Shown piece after piece: positions 42,270 to 51,315 of a stretch of 64,000 nt of DNA. Source of the DNA: RUG14300 sp964391805 (GTDB lineage Bacteria > Bacillota > Clostridia > Christensenellales > CAG-1252); assembly GCA_964391805.1 (NCBI GenBank), contig CAYMNK010000005.1:62001-126000 (forward strand), read 5' to 3'. Under the pieces are notes generated by a model. The model saw only the letters and a program-made list of their open reading frames with translations. It ran no database searches and had not been told where the DNA came from. Numbering within the stretch: the stretch's first letter is position 1; each line of letters begins with the position of its first letter. A program made the translations under genes and the position numbers.

Positions 42270-43781
42270 ATGAAAAATGGTAAACGAACACTTATAAAGA
42301 GCGGAATAGTTCTAACGGTTTTCGGTGTTATCTCCAAAGTTATAGGACTGTTTTATAGAATTCCGCTTACCAATTTACTCGGAGCAAACGGAATGGGGGT
42401 ATATCAAATGATATTCCCGGTCTACGCATTACTTGTGGCGGTAGTATCTTCTGCTGTTCCTGTTTTGGTATCGAAAAATCTCAATGCGTTGAGTGACACC
42501 GAATTAAAAAAGGGATTCTTCACCGAATCATTTTTTTATTCATTATCAACCGGTTTGATATTTGGCATTGGACTTATTGCCGTCGCTAAGTTGTTGGGGT
42601 TATTGCAAGGAAATGCTGAAGTCGAAACCGGATATTATATGATAGCACCTGCAGTTTTCTTTGTATCGGTGCTGTCGGCATTTCGAGGCTGGTTTAACTC
42701 GTGTTTAAATACCATTCATACGGCAATCAGCGGACTTTTCGAACAACTATTCAAACTGTCGGGAATTGCTACTTGCTATATTTTTGGATTAGAAGGGATA
42801 AAAGCGGTTAACATCGCACTTTTAGGCATATCGTTGTCGGAATTTGTTGCTTGCGCATATGCGTTAATTATGTTTTTAGTTAAGGGCGGACGACTTGTTC
42901 GCGGTATTATACGAGTTCCGTTTTCGGCGTTTGTATCGGCATCAGCTCCTTTGACGGTGGGCGGACTCGTATTTCCGTTAGCATTATTTACAGATAGCAT
43001 ACTTGTTACAAGACTGTTGGCGTTACATGGTTTATCCGAAGCGGATGCAATTACCGAGTACGGCATTTTTTCGGGTGCGGTAGGCACGCTTATCAATGTT
43101 CCTCAAAGCCTTGCTATTTCGTTTGCGGTAACAATGATACCTGTAGTTGCAAGACACAAGAAGGAACAAAACATTAAAGGTATAAGAAGAGGGGAAATGA
43201 CGGCGTTAAAAGCGGTTTTGATTATTGCTTTACCCTGTGCCGTTGCGTTATTTGTATTAGCTAAGAGCGTGATAGCGTTCCTTTATCCTGCATTTTCCGC
43301 AAGCGAGCAATCACGCGCGGTTTTTCTTCTTCAAATATCGGTCATACAAATACCCATATTGAGCGTACTTCAATTATTCGGTTCCTTTTTGCAAGCACTC
43401 GATAAAGGGGTAGTATCGGCAAAAAACATGATAATTGCTTGTGTAATCAAACTTGGAATAAACTTTACTTGTATTCGATTAGGAATAGAAGGCATAATAT
43501 TAGCAAATACAATTTGTTATTCCGTTTGTGCGGTACTCGATATCATATACGGATACCGTCTTACAGGCAAAACCGAATTCAAAAGCGGAATACCGATATT
43601 GTTCGCGTCTCTCATCATGGGTGGAATTATGCTTCTAATTAATAAAAAAATATCAAATAATCTTCTGTCGCTTGCACTTTCGTTGTTGATTGGCGGAGCA
43701 ATTTATGTTATAATACTACTAATATTAAACAAGATCGGCAATAGTTTACCCCAAAAAGCCGATCGATCGGAGGAATTATGA
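42270..43781 (+). CDS. spoVB: SpoVB/MurJ-type lipid flippase family protein
   Basis: 503 residues with about 14 hydrophobic segments and no signal peptide (MATE/MOP superfamily, polysaccharide biosynthesis type). GVISKVIGLFYRIPLTNLLGANGMGVYQM near 18-48 and FPVYALLVAVVSSAVPVLVSK match stage V sporulation protein B. Relatives flip lipid-linked precursors such as lipid II or act in spore cortex synthesis. No Shine-Dalgarno sequence is obvious before the ATG. The stop overlaps the yabN start (ATGA), matching the Bacillus spoVB-yabN order. Confidence 0.85.
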   Translation: MKNGKRTLIKSGIVLTVFGVISKVIGLFYRIPLTNLLGANGMGVYQMIFPVYALLVAVVSSAVPVLVSKNLNALSDTELKKGFFTESFFYSLSTGLIFGIGLIAVAKLLGLLQGNAEVETGYYMIAPAVFFVSVLSAFRGWFNSCLNTIHTAISGLFEQLFKLSGIATCYIFGLEGIKAVNIALLGISLSEFVACAYALIMFLVKGGRLVRGIIRVPFSAFVSASAPLTVGGLVFPLALFTDSILVTRLLALHGLSEADAITEYGIFSGAVGTLINVPQSLAISFAVTMIPVVARHKKEQNIKGIRRGEMTALKAVLIIALPCAVALFVLAKSVIAFLYPAFSASEQSRAVFLLQISVIQIPILSVLQLFGSFLQALDKGVVSAKNMIIACVIKLGINFTCIRLGIEGIILANTICYSVCAVLDIIYGYRLTGKTEFKSGIPILFASLIMGGIMLLINKKISNNLLSLALSLLIGGAIYVIILLILNKIGNSLPQKADRSEEL

Positions 43782-45154
43782 TTACAGTCGTTGGATTAGG
43801 ATATGCCAAAAACGATTTGACCTTAGGTGCACTCGATGTTATCAAGCGTGCTCGTAAAGTTTACGTCCGTACTGCCTTGACTAAAGCAGGAAAAGCTCTT
43901 ATGGAATTGCGAGATAATATAGTAGCATTCGATTATTTATACGAAAGTGCTACCGATTTTGACGAACTTAAAGCATCTATCAAGGCGGAGCTTTTGTCCG
44001 ATTCGGACTGCGTATTTTGTGTAGACGGTGCAGGCGGAGACGATCCGATCGTCGTGGAACTATCCAAAAGCGAAGATATCAAAATCATAAGCGGTGTTTC
44101 CATTTCGTCCTTCGCACTAAGCATCTATCCCGATTGTTCGGTCGAGGTCAAGAATGCGTCCGATATTGTGAGTCGTAAATTTATGCTTGCGTCCGATTCT
44201 ACCCTTGTAATCAAGGAGATCGCCGATAAATACTTGGCATCCGAACTTAAACTAAAGTTGCTCGATGCATACGGTGAAATTAAGTGTATATTGGTGTCTT
44301 CAGGTAAACAAAAAGAAATAGATGTAGTCGATCTCGATAGAGAAAAAAGATACGATTACTCAACCTTCGTTATATTGCCACATCAAGGCTTCTTGGATCG
44401 TAAACGTTATACCATATCTGACTTATATGAGATAGTATATGCATTAGTTGCACCCGATGGATGTCCTTGGGATAAGGTTCAAACACATAAGACCATTCGT
44501 GACTGTTGCTTAGAAGAAGCATACGAACTTGTCGAAGCGGTAGAAATGGATGATATCGATAAAATGGTTGAAGAATCGGGTGACGTATTGTTACAAGCCA
44601 TCTTCCATTCAAATATAGCCGAACGTAGCGGAGAATATACCCTTAACGACGTTATCACAGGTATTTGTAAGAAACTTGTCGGTCGTCATTTACATATATT
44701 TGCGGGTGAAACTGCATCCAATCCCGAAGAAGCCTTGGCTGTTTGGGAGAAAGCTAAGGCTATGGAAAAATCACAAAAAACATACAGTGATAGAATGGAG
44801 CAAGTTGCATTAACCCTTCCTGCGTTAACTCGTGCAGGTAAAATACAAAAGATTTCCGAAAAAATGGGATTCACCCAAGATTCTACCGAATATTGGCTTG
44901 ATAATATCAATGAGGAAATTCAAGAATTCCTCGAAAATAAAACGGAAGAGGAAGCAGGCGATATCTTATATGCCGTAGTTAGATTGATTCGCAGTTTCGG
45001 ACTCAATCCAGAACTATCCTTGATGACCACTACTCGCAAAATGATAGGTCGCTTTGAAAAAATGGAAAAGGTAGCACTCGAGAGAGGACTCGATTTTAAA
45101 TCAATGACTCGTGAAGAGGTTATTGCCCTATACGCTGAGGTAAAAAATGTTTAA
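43778..45154 (+). CDS. yabN: YabN: degenerate tetrapyrrole methylase domain fused to MazG pyrophosphohydrolase
   Basis: 458 residues. The N-terminal 210 residues align in place with the tetrapyrrole methylase domain of YabN, but the opening G-x-G-P-G motif reads GLGYAKND and the later P-G-x-P motif reads DGAGGDDP, so methyl transfer is doubtful. From about 225 on is MazG: APDGCPWDKVQTHKTIR, EEAYELVEA, EESGDVLLQAIFHS with the E-E-x-x-D metal residues, and a second MazG half (INEEIQEF, EEAGDILYA). MazG hydrolyses nucleoside triphosphates to monophosphates and pyrophosphate. GGAGGAATT stands before the start; it overlaps spoVB and dusB. Confidence 0.88.
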   Translation: MITVVGLGYAKNDLTLGALDVIKRARKVYVRTALTKAGKALMELRDNIVAFDYLYESATDFDELKASIKAELLSDSDCVFCVDGAGGDDPIVVELSKSEDIKIISGVSISSFALSIYPDCSVEVKNASDIVSRKFMLASDSTLVIKEIADKYLASELKLKLLDAYGEIKCILVSSGKQKEIDVVDLDREKRYDYSTFVILPHQGFLDRKRYTISDLYEIVYALVAPDGCPWDKVQTHKTIRDCCLEEAYELVEAVEMDDIDKMVEESGDVLLQAIFHSNIAERSGEYTLNDVITGICKKLVGRHLHIFAGETASNPEEALAVWEKAKAMEKSQKTYSDRMEQVALTLPALTRAGKIQKISEKMGFTQDSTEYWLDNINEEIQEFLENKTEEEAGDILYAVVRLIRSFGLNPELSLMTTTRKMIGRFEKMEKVALERGLDFKSMTREEVIALYAEVKNV

Positions 45155-46085
45155 AATAGGTTCGGTTGAACTCAGTTCCAATATTCTTTTAGCCCCTATG
45201 GCGGGAGTTAGCGATACCGGATTTAGGTATTTAGCGCGAAAATACGGAGCGGGACTTACATACACCGAAATGATTAGCGTAAAAGCATTGTGTTTCGGTA
45301 ACAAAAGGACCTTTGAATTGTTGCGTTTGGCTCCTAATGAGACTCCATCGGCAGTTCAATTATTCGGTAGCGATCCCGAAGCTTTTTATAATGCGTGTAA
45401 GCTCGATGCTATACGCTCTTTTGATATTATAGATATTAATATGGGATGTCCGGTGCGTAAGGTTGTTTCGAGGGGCGAGGGTAGCGCTCTTATGAAAACT
45501 CCGTCGTTAGCGGAAGAAATCGTGCATGCTTGTATCGAAGGATCAGGCAAAACGGTAACTGTCAAACATCGTAGCGGTTTCGAAGAAGAAAATGCCCCCG
45601 AATTCGCAATGCTAATGGAAAAAGCAGGTGCATCGGCTATTACCATTCACGGACGTACAAGAGAACAAATGTATACAGGTTTTGCCGATAGAGGTGTCAT
45701 CAAGAGAGTCAAAGAAGCAGTAACCGTGCCTGTATTCGGGAACGGAGATATCAAGTCGGCGGAAGACGTACATTCTATGATGTCTGAAACAGGATGTGAC
45801 GGTGTAATGATTGCTCGCGGTGCTATAGGTAATCCGTCCATTTTTGCAGATGTATTAGGTAACAACGTGAGCGTTGATATATATGCCGACATTCTCAAAC
45901 ACATTTCACTTCTTGAAGAAAACACCGCCGAACAGTCTATAGTCGGACTTATGAAATGCCACCTTATGGGATATGTCAAAGGGCATCCGGGTGCAAGAGA
46001 TATTCGTTTTGCAGTAGGTACAGCCAAAACGATGCAAGACATTTTAGATATAGCCAAGCGGATTTCTCTCTGCGTCAACGAATAA
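45147..46085 (+). CDS. dusB: tRNA-dihydrouridine synthase B
   Basis: 312 residues, TIM-barrel flavoenzyme. LLAPMAGVSD at about 13-22, INMGCPVRKVVSRGEGSALM near 95-114 with the catalytic Cys, TVKHRSG, ITIHGRTREQMYTG near 165 and VFGNGDIKS, MIARGAIGNP follow in order. DusB reduces uridines in the D-loop of tRNA using FMN and NADPH. It overlaps yabN by eight bases, so it is the last gene of the spoVB-yabN-dusB unit and is followed by a bidirectional terminator. Confidence 0.95.
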   Translation: MFKIGSVELSSNILLAPMAGVSDTGFRYLARKYGAGLTYTEMISVKALCFGNKRTFELLRLAPNETPSAVQLFGSDPEAFYNACKLDAIRSFDIIDINMGCPVRKVVSRGEGSALMKTPSLAEEIVHACIEGSGKTVTVKHRSGFEEENAPEFAMLMEKAGASAITIHGRTREQMYTGFADRGVIKRVKEAVTVPVFGNGDIKSAEDVHSMMSETGCDGVMIARGAIGNPSIFADVLGNNVSVDIYADILKHISLLEENTAEQSIVGLMKCHLMGYVKGHPGARDIRFAVGTAKTMQDILDIAKRISLCVNE

Positions 46086-46105
46086 TTATTCAATCAATGC
46101 TATTC

Positions 46106-46190
46106 GTTACCGTCCAAGATACTGCAAGGTAAACCTTGCACTGCTACACAGTTCAACTGCGGACTTCGTCTTAGAATGACATTTGATGGT
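46106..46190 (+). repeat. Mosaic intergenic repeat, single unit
   Basis: Reads ACCGTCCAAGATACTG, hairpin GCAAGG-TAAA-CCTTGC, then a tail ending TAGAATGACATTTGATGG. Related units at 59366 and 42126 carry different but still paired stems. Confidence 0.75.
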
Positions 46191-46194
46191 GCAG

Positions 46195-46240
46195 TATAAA
46201 AAAAGTCGGACAATGAAACATTTTTCACTGTCCGTTTTTT
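46195..46240. terminator. Bidirectional terminator between dusB and greA
   Basis: Stem CGGACA-A-TGAAA / TTTCA-C-TGTCCG (46207-46234) flanked by A-runs on the left and TTTTTT on the right, so it can end dusB on the plus strand and greA on the minus strand. Confidence 0.88.
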
Positions 46241-46270
46241 ATAGAGACTTTTAAGTTCTATATTCAATTA

Positions 46271-46741
46271 TTATTTATCGATTGCTAAAATCTTGTATTC
46301 GAAGTTGCCTGAGGGTGCGTGAACTGTGAATGTATCGCCGATACGCTTGCCGTTCATAGCTTCGCCAAGTTTAGATTTTAAACTGATTTTGCCTTCGTCA
46401 AGGTCTGCTTCTGCGGTATTAACAAGCGAATAGCATACCTCTTCTTCAAGATCGAAGTCGTAAAGCTTAACCTTACATCCGATGGAAACTCTATCATTGG
46501 AAACACTTTCGTCATCCAATATTTCGCAATTATCGATTAAGCGTTGTAAGTCAGCGATTCTGCCTTCGATGATGCCTTGAGTTTCTTTAGCAGCAGAATA
46601 CTCCGCATTTTCGCTCAAGTCGCCTTGTTCACGAGCAACTGCGATAGCTTGTACGATGTTAGGACGCTCAACTTTAATGAGGTGATCGAGTTCATCGTTG
46701 ATTTTTTGCCAACCTTCTCTGGTAATGATTTGTTTTGCCAT
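46271..46741 (-). CDS. greA: Transcription elongation factor GreA
   Basis: Start set at 46741, behind GGAGG; an ATG 18 bases earlier would place that site inside the gene. 156 residues: an N-terminal coiled coil with QGDLSENAEYSAAKE near residues 35-49 whose acidic tip enters the RNA polymerase channel, and a C-terminal FKBP-like domain ending in EYKILAIDK. GreA rescues backtracked polymerase by stimulating transcript cleavage. It follows the SIS gene by 29 bases, same strand. Confidence 0.96.
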   Translation of the reverse strand: MAKQIITREGWQKINDELDHLIKVERPNIVQAIAVAREQGDLSENAEYSAAKETQGIIEGRIADLQRLIDNCEILDDESVSNDRVSIGCKVKLYDFDLEEEVCYSLVNTAEADLDEGKISLKSKLGEAMNGKRIGDTFTVHAPSGNFEYKILAIDK

Positions 46742-46770
46742 ATATCCTCCAAGGTGCAAGAATGCACAAT

Positions 46771-47802
46771 TTATTTTGTTATAATTACTTTTTCCAAGTT
46801 ACGAGGGTTATCGGGATCGAGCCCTTTCTCGGATGAAACGAACATACTTAATAGATGTACCGCAACCGAGTAGGTGAAAGTCGCCGTAATAAAATCGGCT
46901 TCGGGCATTTTCACCGATTCTTCTGCATAATTGAGTACCTCTCTGGTATCGCTAAGAACATACAGGTTTGCACCTACAAGATTGGTCCTCACGGTAATAT
47001 CGAGGTAGTTTTGCGCGCATTCGCCGTAAGGTGCCAACAATACCACGTTAACGCCCTCGTCGAGCATAGCAATTGGACCATGCATAAAGTCGGTAATCGA
47101 ATAGAATTGAGAAAAACTGTAACAAAGTTGATTAAATTTCAACGCCAATTCTTTACCTACGCCTTGCATTGTACCACGGCTTAAAACGATAAAGGAATTC
47201 TTATCCTTTAACGCATAAGACAACCTTCTAATGGAAGGAATGAGGTCGAGTACTTCTTGAACTTTCTCGGGCATATTACGGATTTGTTCAAGATACAAGC
47301 TCTTACCGGATAGGGCGGCTGCAAGCATATACAAAACGGTAAGTTCGGCATAAAAAGTCTTAGTAGCGCCTAAAGCCGATTCAACTCCGGCATTAAGGAA
47401 TAAATGATATTTCGCCTTTTTAGCAAGAGGTGAAGACGCATCGTTGGTAATCGCAACGGTCAACGCATTATGCTTTTTAGCATTGTCCAATACGGCAAGG
47501 GTATCGATACTTCTTCCGCTTTGGCTGATAGCGATTACAAGGTGATTATCATAATTGACCTCGGCACCATACATCGTAGTAACCGAAGGGTGCGCCGTAC
47601 CTACCGGGATACCTGCGATTATCTCGGTGATATACTTAAAGCATAGTCCGGCGTTATCGCTCGAGCCTCTCCCTATTATAGTAATATTTTTTATTTGTCT
47701 TTCGGCAACGGCGGATGCGATCTTATCAACCAATTCGATATTGGCTTGATATGCGTCCGCAATAACCTTTGGACAGCAGGTTAATTCCTGTTGCATAATC
47801 AT
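46771..47802 (-). CDS. Double-SIS amino-sugar phosphate enzyme (NagB-II / GlmS C-terminal-like)
   Basis: Start at 47802 follows GGAGG by eight bases. 343 residues in two SIS domains: IIGRGSSDNAG near 42 and VIAISQSGRSIDTLAV near 88, then ALGATKTF near 140, and FIVLSRGTMQG and FMHGPIAML in the second domain. The RGSSD, SQSGRS and ATK motifs match the GlmS isomerase half and especially the stand-alone NagB-II type glucosamine-6-phosphate deaminases; a glutaminase domain is absent. A deaminase or isomerase role in amino-sugar use is inferred. Read with greA; glmM is 1.3 kb upstream on the same strand. Confidence 0.8.
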   Translation of the reverse strand: MIMQQELTCCPKVIADAYQANIELVDKIASAVAERQIKNITIIGRGSSDNAGLCFKYITEIIAGIPVGTAHPSVTTMYGAEVNYDNHLVIAISQSGRSIDTLAVLDNAKKHNALTVAITNDASSPLAKKAKYHLFLNAGVESALGATKTFYAELTVLYMLAAALSGKSLYLEQIRNMPEKVQEVLDLIPSIRRLSYALKDKNSFIVLSRGTMQGVGKELALKFNQLCYSFSQFYSITDFMHGPIAMLDEGVNVVLLAPYGECAQNYLDITVRTNLVGANLYVLSDTREVLNYAEESVKMPEADFITATFTYSVAVHLLSMFVSSEKGLDPDNPRNLEKVIITK

Positions 47803-47928
47803 AATAAATGCCTCCATAACTATAGGTGGTATCGTTTATTTATATGATAATTTTAAAACTAATTTAACCAAAAGTAAAACAAATTCACCCGATAGCTTGA
47901 AAAAATAAAGAGAACTTAATAGATTTTA

Positions 47929-48669
47929 TTACCAAATCCGTATAACAACGTCCTCATTTTTGTCGTTTGTCAAATAATAGCCTTTTGACACCTTATCGAA
48001 TTCACTGAAAAGAATATTTCTAATAGCCTCTCCGACGTATTCGGCTTCTCTAAGCGTAACATACCGATTTTCCTCTAAGAAAGCCTTGACATCGTCTTCG
48101 CTCATATGCGCATTCATCGCTGTGTTACAAAATCCCACACTGATTGCCTTCACCGCAACATCGTACTCTTTGGCAAGTGCCTTAGTGAATCCGATCAATG
48201 CGGACTTAGATGCCGAATAAGCGACTTCACAACTCGCTCCCAATTCTCCCCACATGGATGTAATGTTTAATATTATGCCACCTTCCGAATTCATCCGATC
48301 AATAACCTGTTTAGTTGTGTTAAACGCACCATTAAGATTAACATCGATAACTCTGCGCCAATCGGCAGGGGTGGTATCATAGAATGATTTGACTAACGAA
48401 ATCCCGGCATTGTTTATTAATGCATCGATTCTTGGGAAGCACTTATAAATATATTCGAAAGCAGATACGCATTCGTCATAGTCGGAAATATCTAACTTGA
48501 CGGTAATTACGTAGAAACCCGCTTCAGCGAGTATATTAGCAACCTCGCTAACTCCCGCCGGATCAGAGTTATAGGTGAGGGCAAGTCCGCACTTTTCGTG
48601 ATTTAAAAAAGAAAGAGCAAGAGCCTTGCCAATTCCTTTCGATGCTCCTGTAATAACGATGTACTTCAT
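47929..48669 (-). CDS. Short-chain dehydrogenase/reductase
   Basis: 246 residues, classical SDR: TGASKGIGKALA at 7-18 for the dinucleotide, NNAG near 88, Ser in LNITSMWGELG near 140, and YSASK near 155 as catalytic Tyr and Lys. FabG-like, but the substrate cannot be told. AGGA precedes the start. It stands between the greA unit and the XRE gene, after a terminator, so probably has its own promoter. Confidence 0.88.
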   Translation of the reverse strand: MKYIVITGASKGIGKALALSFLNHEKCGLALTYNSDPAGVSEVANILAEAGFYVITVKLDISDYDECVSAFEYIYKCFPRIDALINNAGISLVKSFYDTTPADWRRVIDVNLNGAFNTTKQVIDRMNSEGGIILNITSMWGELGASCEVAYSASKSALIGFTKALAKEYDVAVKAISVGFCNTAMNAHMSEDDVKAFLEENRYVTLREAEYVGEAIRNILFSEFDKVSKGYYLTNDKNEDVVIRIW

Positions 48670-48683
48670 TAAGTCCTATGAAT

Positions 48684-48716
48684 TAAGAAAAATGTCAACC
48701 GTTAAACGGTCGACAT
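48684..48716 (-). terminator. Terminator after the XRE gene
   Basis: On the minus strand ATGTCGACCGT-TTA-ACGGTTGACAT (one mismatch) is followed by TTTTCTT. It lies between the XRE gene and the SDR gene. Confidence 0.82.
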
Positions 48717-48723
48717 CATTCAA

Positions 48724-48927
48724 CTATTCTTGTTCTTCGGTCTCTTCTACGAGCTCGTCAAGTGTGCAACCGAACACCTTAGCGATTCTGTAAAGAACGG
48801 GAACTGTAGGCATGCTGTGTCCTTCCTCTATTTGTGCAAGGTATTGTCTTGTAATGCCAACTTTAGCAGAAAGAGCAACCTTGGTCATGCCGAGATTTTT
48901 ACGATAAGATTTAACTAAAATTTTCAT
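48724..48927 (-). CDS. Small XRE-family transcriptional regulator
   Basis: 67 residues from the ATG at 48927, chosen because GGAGCG lies seven bases upstream. A single helix-turn-helix of the Cro/CI type: MTKVALSAKVGITRQYLAQIEEG, then PTVPVLYRIAKVFGCTLDEL and an acidic tail. It resembles the short stand-alone regulators (YvaO/HipB-like) with no sensor domain. Targets unknown; it is separated from the SDR gene by a terminator. Confidence 0.88.
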   Translation of the reverse strand: MKILVKSYRKNLGMTKVALSAKVGITRQYLAQIEEGHSMPTVPVLYRIAKVFGCTLDELVEETEEQE

Positions 48928-49101
48928 AAAATTACGCTCCATTGTTTGTTATAAATTTTCACCGTATCAAAATATTTTTTCAATACAGCATATAAATGAT
49001 ATATTTTTTAAAAAGAAAAGTCAACAATTTTTACATACTTTTGTATGCATTAGCACGTAAAAAATCGAAAATTTATTGTTAGTTAATAATACCTTAAAAA
49101 A

Positions 49102-50361
49102 CTACAGAATATCGAACGTTTGTTTTAATAATTTTTCAACTATGGTATCGTTTAACGTCTTTGATTCGCTTTCAATCAATATACGAATTACAGGTTCCGT
49201 TCCCGAGCGTCTAACGAGCATTCTGCGGGTAGCATCGACATTTCTTTCGAAGCATTCAGATTCTTCTGTTGCTATTTTCCAGTTGCTTTCGCTAAACGGA
49301 ACCGATATTTCGGATATATGGGTATGTAAATATTCCTCTTTACGTTTCGATAGCGGTATTGTTGAGGCAAGATTGATCAATATAACTGCAGTCTTCACTC
49401 CATCACCGGTATTAGAATCTATTATTACATGTCCCGACGGTTCTGCACCTAATGAACAATTATGCTTAATCATCTCATCTACCAAAAATCTATCGCCGAC
49501 TTGACTTCTTATCAGTTTGATTCTGTGTTTTGCAAGGCTCTTTTCAAGTGCCATAGACGAGAACACAGTTCCTGCTATCGTTGTATTGATGAGTTTTCCG
49601 TTTTCCAAATACTCCTTGGCTAAAATGTAGAGTATCATATCGCCGTCAAGTATTTCATTTTCTTCATCGATACACATTATCCTATCGCCGTCGCCGTCGA
49701 AAATAAATGCCAAATCTGCCTTTTTTTCTATTTTCTTCGCTTTTGCTTCATTAAGGAAAAATACACCGCATCCGTCATTAATATCTCCTTTTGCTCCTAT
49801 AATCTGTGTTGTTATCTTGGGATTGTTAAACACGAACGGCGCGGTTGTCGTCGTTGCGCCGTTAGCACAATCGAATAGCACAGATAGAGGTTTTTGCGGG
49901 CTGAGATGTTTGGATAATTCCTCAATATATAGCTTCCTTTCAATATCGGATCGAGGTGGCATCATTTCGTTTCTCATCGCGGGAGCGCTTTCAATTAGCT
50001 CTTCTATTCTGTATATAGTTTCGTCTCCGATTTTATATCCGTTTTTATCGAATACTTTTATTCCGTTATACTCCTTAGGGTTATGCGAAGCCGTGATCAT
50101 TACGCCTGCATCATAGTGACCGTTTTTTACCGCTTGAGATAAAGCGGGAGTAGGCATAATGCCTGCAATCGTCACCGTAGCTCCGCCGTGTATCACTCCC
50201 GATGCCAATGATTTACGAAGAATAGGACTTGTACTCCTTGTATCTTCCGCTATTAGTATGTCGCTTGCAATCTTAGATAACGCAAAGCCTGTTTTATATG
50301 CAATTTGTGTCAATTCTTCAGAATATAATCTTCTAATGCCGTCTGTTCCGAAATATTTCAT
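49102..50361 (-). CDS. glmM: Phosphoglucosamine mutase
   Basis: 419 residues, alpha-D-phosphohexomutase family. YFGTDGIRR at 3-11, the phosphoserine loop ITASHNPKEYNG near 88-98, metal-binding DGDGDR near 225, EPSGH near 305 and RRSGTEPVIR near 385 are all present. GlmM turns glucosamine 6-phosphate into the 1-phosphate for UDP-GlcNAc and cell wall synthesis. It is about 25 residues shorter than most GlmM proteins, but keeps all four motifs. Divergent from rpmH across a 234-base AT-rich gap. Confidence 0.9.
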   Translation of the reverse strand: MKYFGTDGIRRLYSEELTQIAYKTGFALSKIASDILIAEDTRSTSPILRKSLASGVIHGGATVTIAGIMPTPALSQAVKNGHYDAGVMITASHNPKEYNGIKVFDKNGYKIGDETIYRIEELIESAPAMRNEMMPPRSDIERKLYIEELSKHLSPQKPLSVLFDCANGATTTTAPFVFNNPKITTQIIGAKGDINDGCGVFFLNEAKAKKIEKKADLAFIFDGDGDRIMCIDEENEILDGDMILYILAKEYLENGKLINTTIAGTVFSSMALEKSLAKHRIKLIRSQVGDRFLVDEMIKHNCSLGAEPSGHVIIDSNTGDGVKTAVILINLASTIPLSKRKEEYLHTHISEISVPFSESNWKIATEESECFERNVDATRRMLVRRSGTEPVIRILIESESKTLNDTIVEKLLKQTFDIL

Positions 50362-50501
50362 ACTAACATACTATTCTCTTTTATTATAAATAATTCCATA
50401 TTTATACTATCGTTTTTGCAAAAAACCATTCTTTTATTATTTTTTTTAGCCTCCAAATGAGGCAAAAATGATTAAAAATCAAAAAGATGACCAAAAAAAT
50501 G

Positions 50502-50530
50502 TTGACTAAAACAAATATATATTATATAAT
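50502..50530 (+). promoter_or_regulatory. Promoter of the rpmH gene cluster
   Basis: TTGACT (50502-50507) and TATAAT (50525-50530) with a 17-base spacer, the strongest promoter match in the window, 65 bases before the rpmH start. Confidence 0.88.
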
Positions 50531-50595
50531 CTAAGGGCTTGTGTTTAACACGAGAATTTTTTTAACGTAAAAATCTATATAAGCGAGGATATATT

Positions 50596-50736
50596 ATGGC
50601 AATGTTTAGAACATATCAACCCAAGAAGAGACACCGTTCAATGGTACACGGTTTCCGTCAAAGAATGTCCACCAAAGGTGGCAGAAACGTTTTAGCAAGA
50701 AGACGCGCTAAGGGCAGAAAGAAACTTTCCGCATAG
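50596..50736 (+). CDS. rpmH: Ribosomal protein L34
   Basis: 46 residues, MAMFRTYQPKKRHR then HGFRQRMSTKGGR and ARRAKGRKKLSA-like end, the standard bacterial L34. GCGAGG lies upstream of the ATG. Part of the large subunit near the exit tunnel. First gene of the cluster; the usual Firmicutes neighbour dnaA is not upstream. Confidence 0.98.
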   Translation: MAMFRTYQPKKRHRSMVHGFRQRMSTKGGRNVLARRRAKGRKKLSA

Positions 50737-50743
50737 TAAGTCG

Positions 50744-51076
50744 ATGCAACGACAGTACCGTTTAACCAATCGACGCAGCTTCGACTATATCTACAAACAC
50801 GGTAAGTGTTATAATGATAATTTGTTTACTCTCGTTTGTTTGGAAGGTAAATATCCATCATTCAGAGTAGGTTTTGTTACGGGTAAAAAGGTCGGTAAAA
50901 GCGTTATTCGCAATAAGGTTCGCCGTAGAATGAGGGAAGCATTCCGTTGTTTCAAGGTTGAAGGATATAATTCCTATATACTTGTGGCTCATTCTCGTGC
51001 GAGCGAAGCGACATTCGATGAGGTGAAGGAATCTGTCGGTATTTTATTATCAAAAGCCGGGAAGTTAGTTCAATGA
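50744..51076 (+). CDS. rnpA: Ribonuclease P protein component
   Basis: 110 residues. It has YRLTNRRSFDYIYKHGK at the start, RVGFVTGKKVGKSVIRNKVRRRMREAFR near 40-68 (the RNR signature) and ILVAHSRA later. It assists the RNase P RNA in cutting the 5' leader of tRNA precursors. It begins seven bases after rpmH and ends inside the yidD start (ATGA), so translation is likely coupled. Confidence 0.97.
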   Translation: MQRQYRLTNRRSFDYIYKHGKCYNDNLFTLVCLEGKYPSFRVGFVTGKKVGKSVIRNKVRRRMREAFRCFKVEGYNSYILVAHSRASEATFDEVKESVGILLSKAGKLVQ

Positions 51077-51315
51077 AAGCACTTGCCAGGTTTTTGTTAA
51101 AATTTTATAAAAAGTATATTTCTAACGCAATCTCTGCGTCGTGTATTTATACTCCGACATGCTCGTCATATACCTATCAAGCGATAGAAAAGTACGGATT
51201 TTTCATCGGTTGCTTTAAGGGCGGACTGAGAATTTTGAGATGTAATCCGTTTGCTAAAGGCGGTTTTGATCCCGTTAGAGAGAATTATAGAGGAAAAGCA
51301 AAATGGTTAATTTAG
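51073..51315 (+). CDS. yidD: Membrane protein insertion efficiency factor YidD
   Basis: 80 residues. FYKKYISNAISASCIYTPTCSSYTYQAIEKYG and RCNPFAKGGFDPV are the family marks, including the three conserved cysteines. An N-terminal amphipathic helix attaches it to the membrane, where it helps YidC-dependent insertion. Overlaps rnpA by four and yidC by thirteen bases. Confidence 0.96.
   Translation: MKALARFLLKFYKKYISNAISASCIYTPTCSSYTYQAIEKYGFFIGCFKGGLRILRCNPFAKGGFDPVRENYRGKAKWLI

Noticed and set aside
50395..50595. AT-rich gap between glmM and rpmH as replication origin
   Set aside because: No DnaA boxes seen and a normal promoter explains the AT-rich part.
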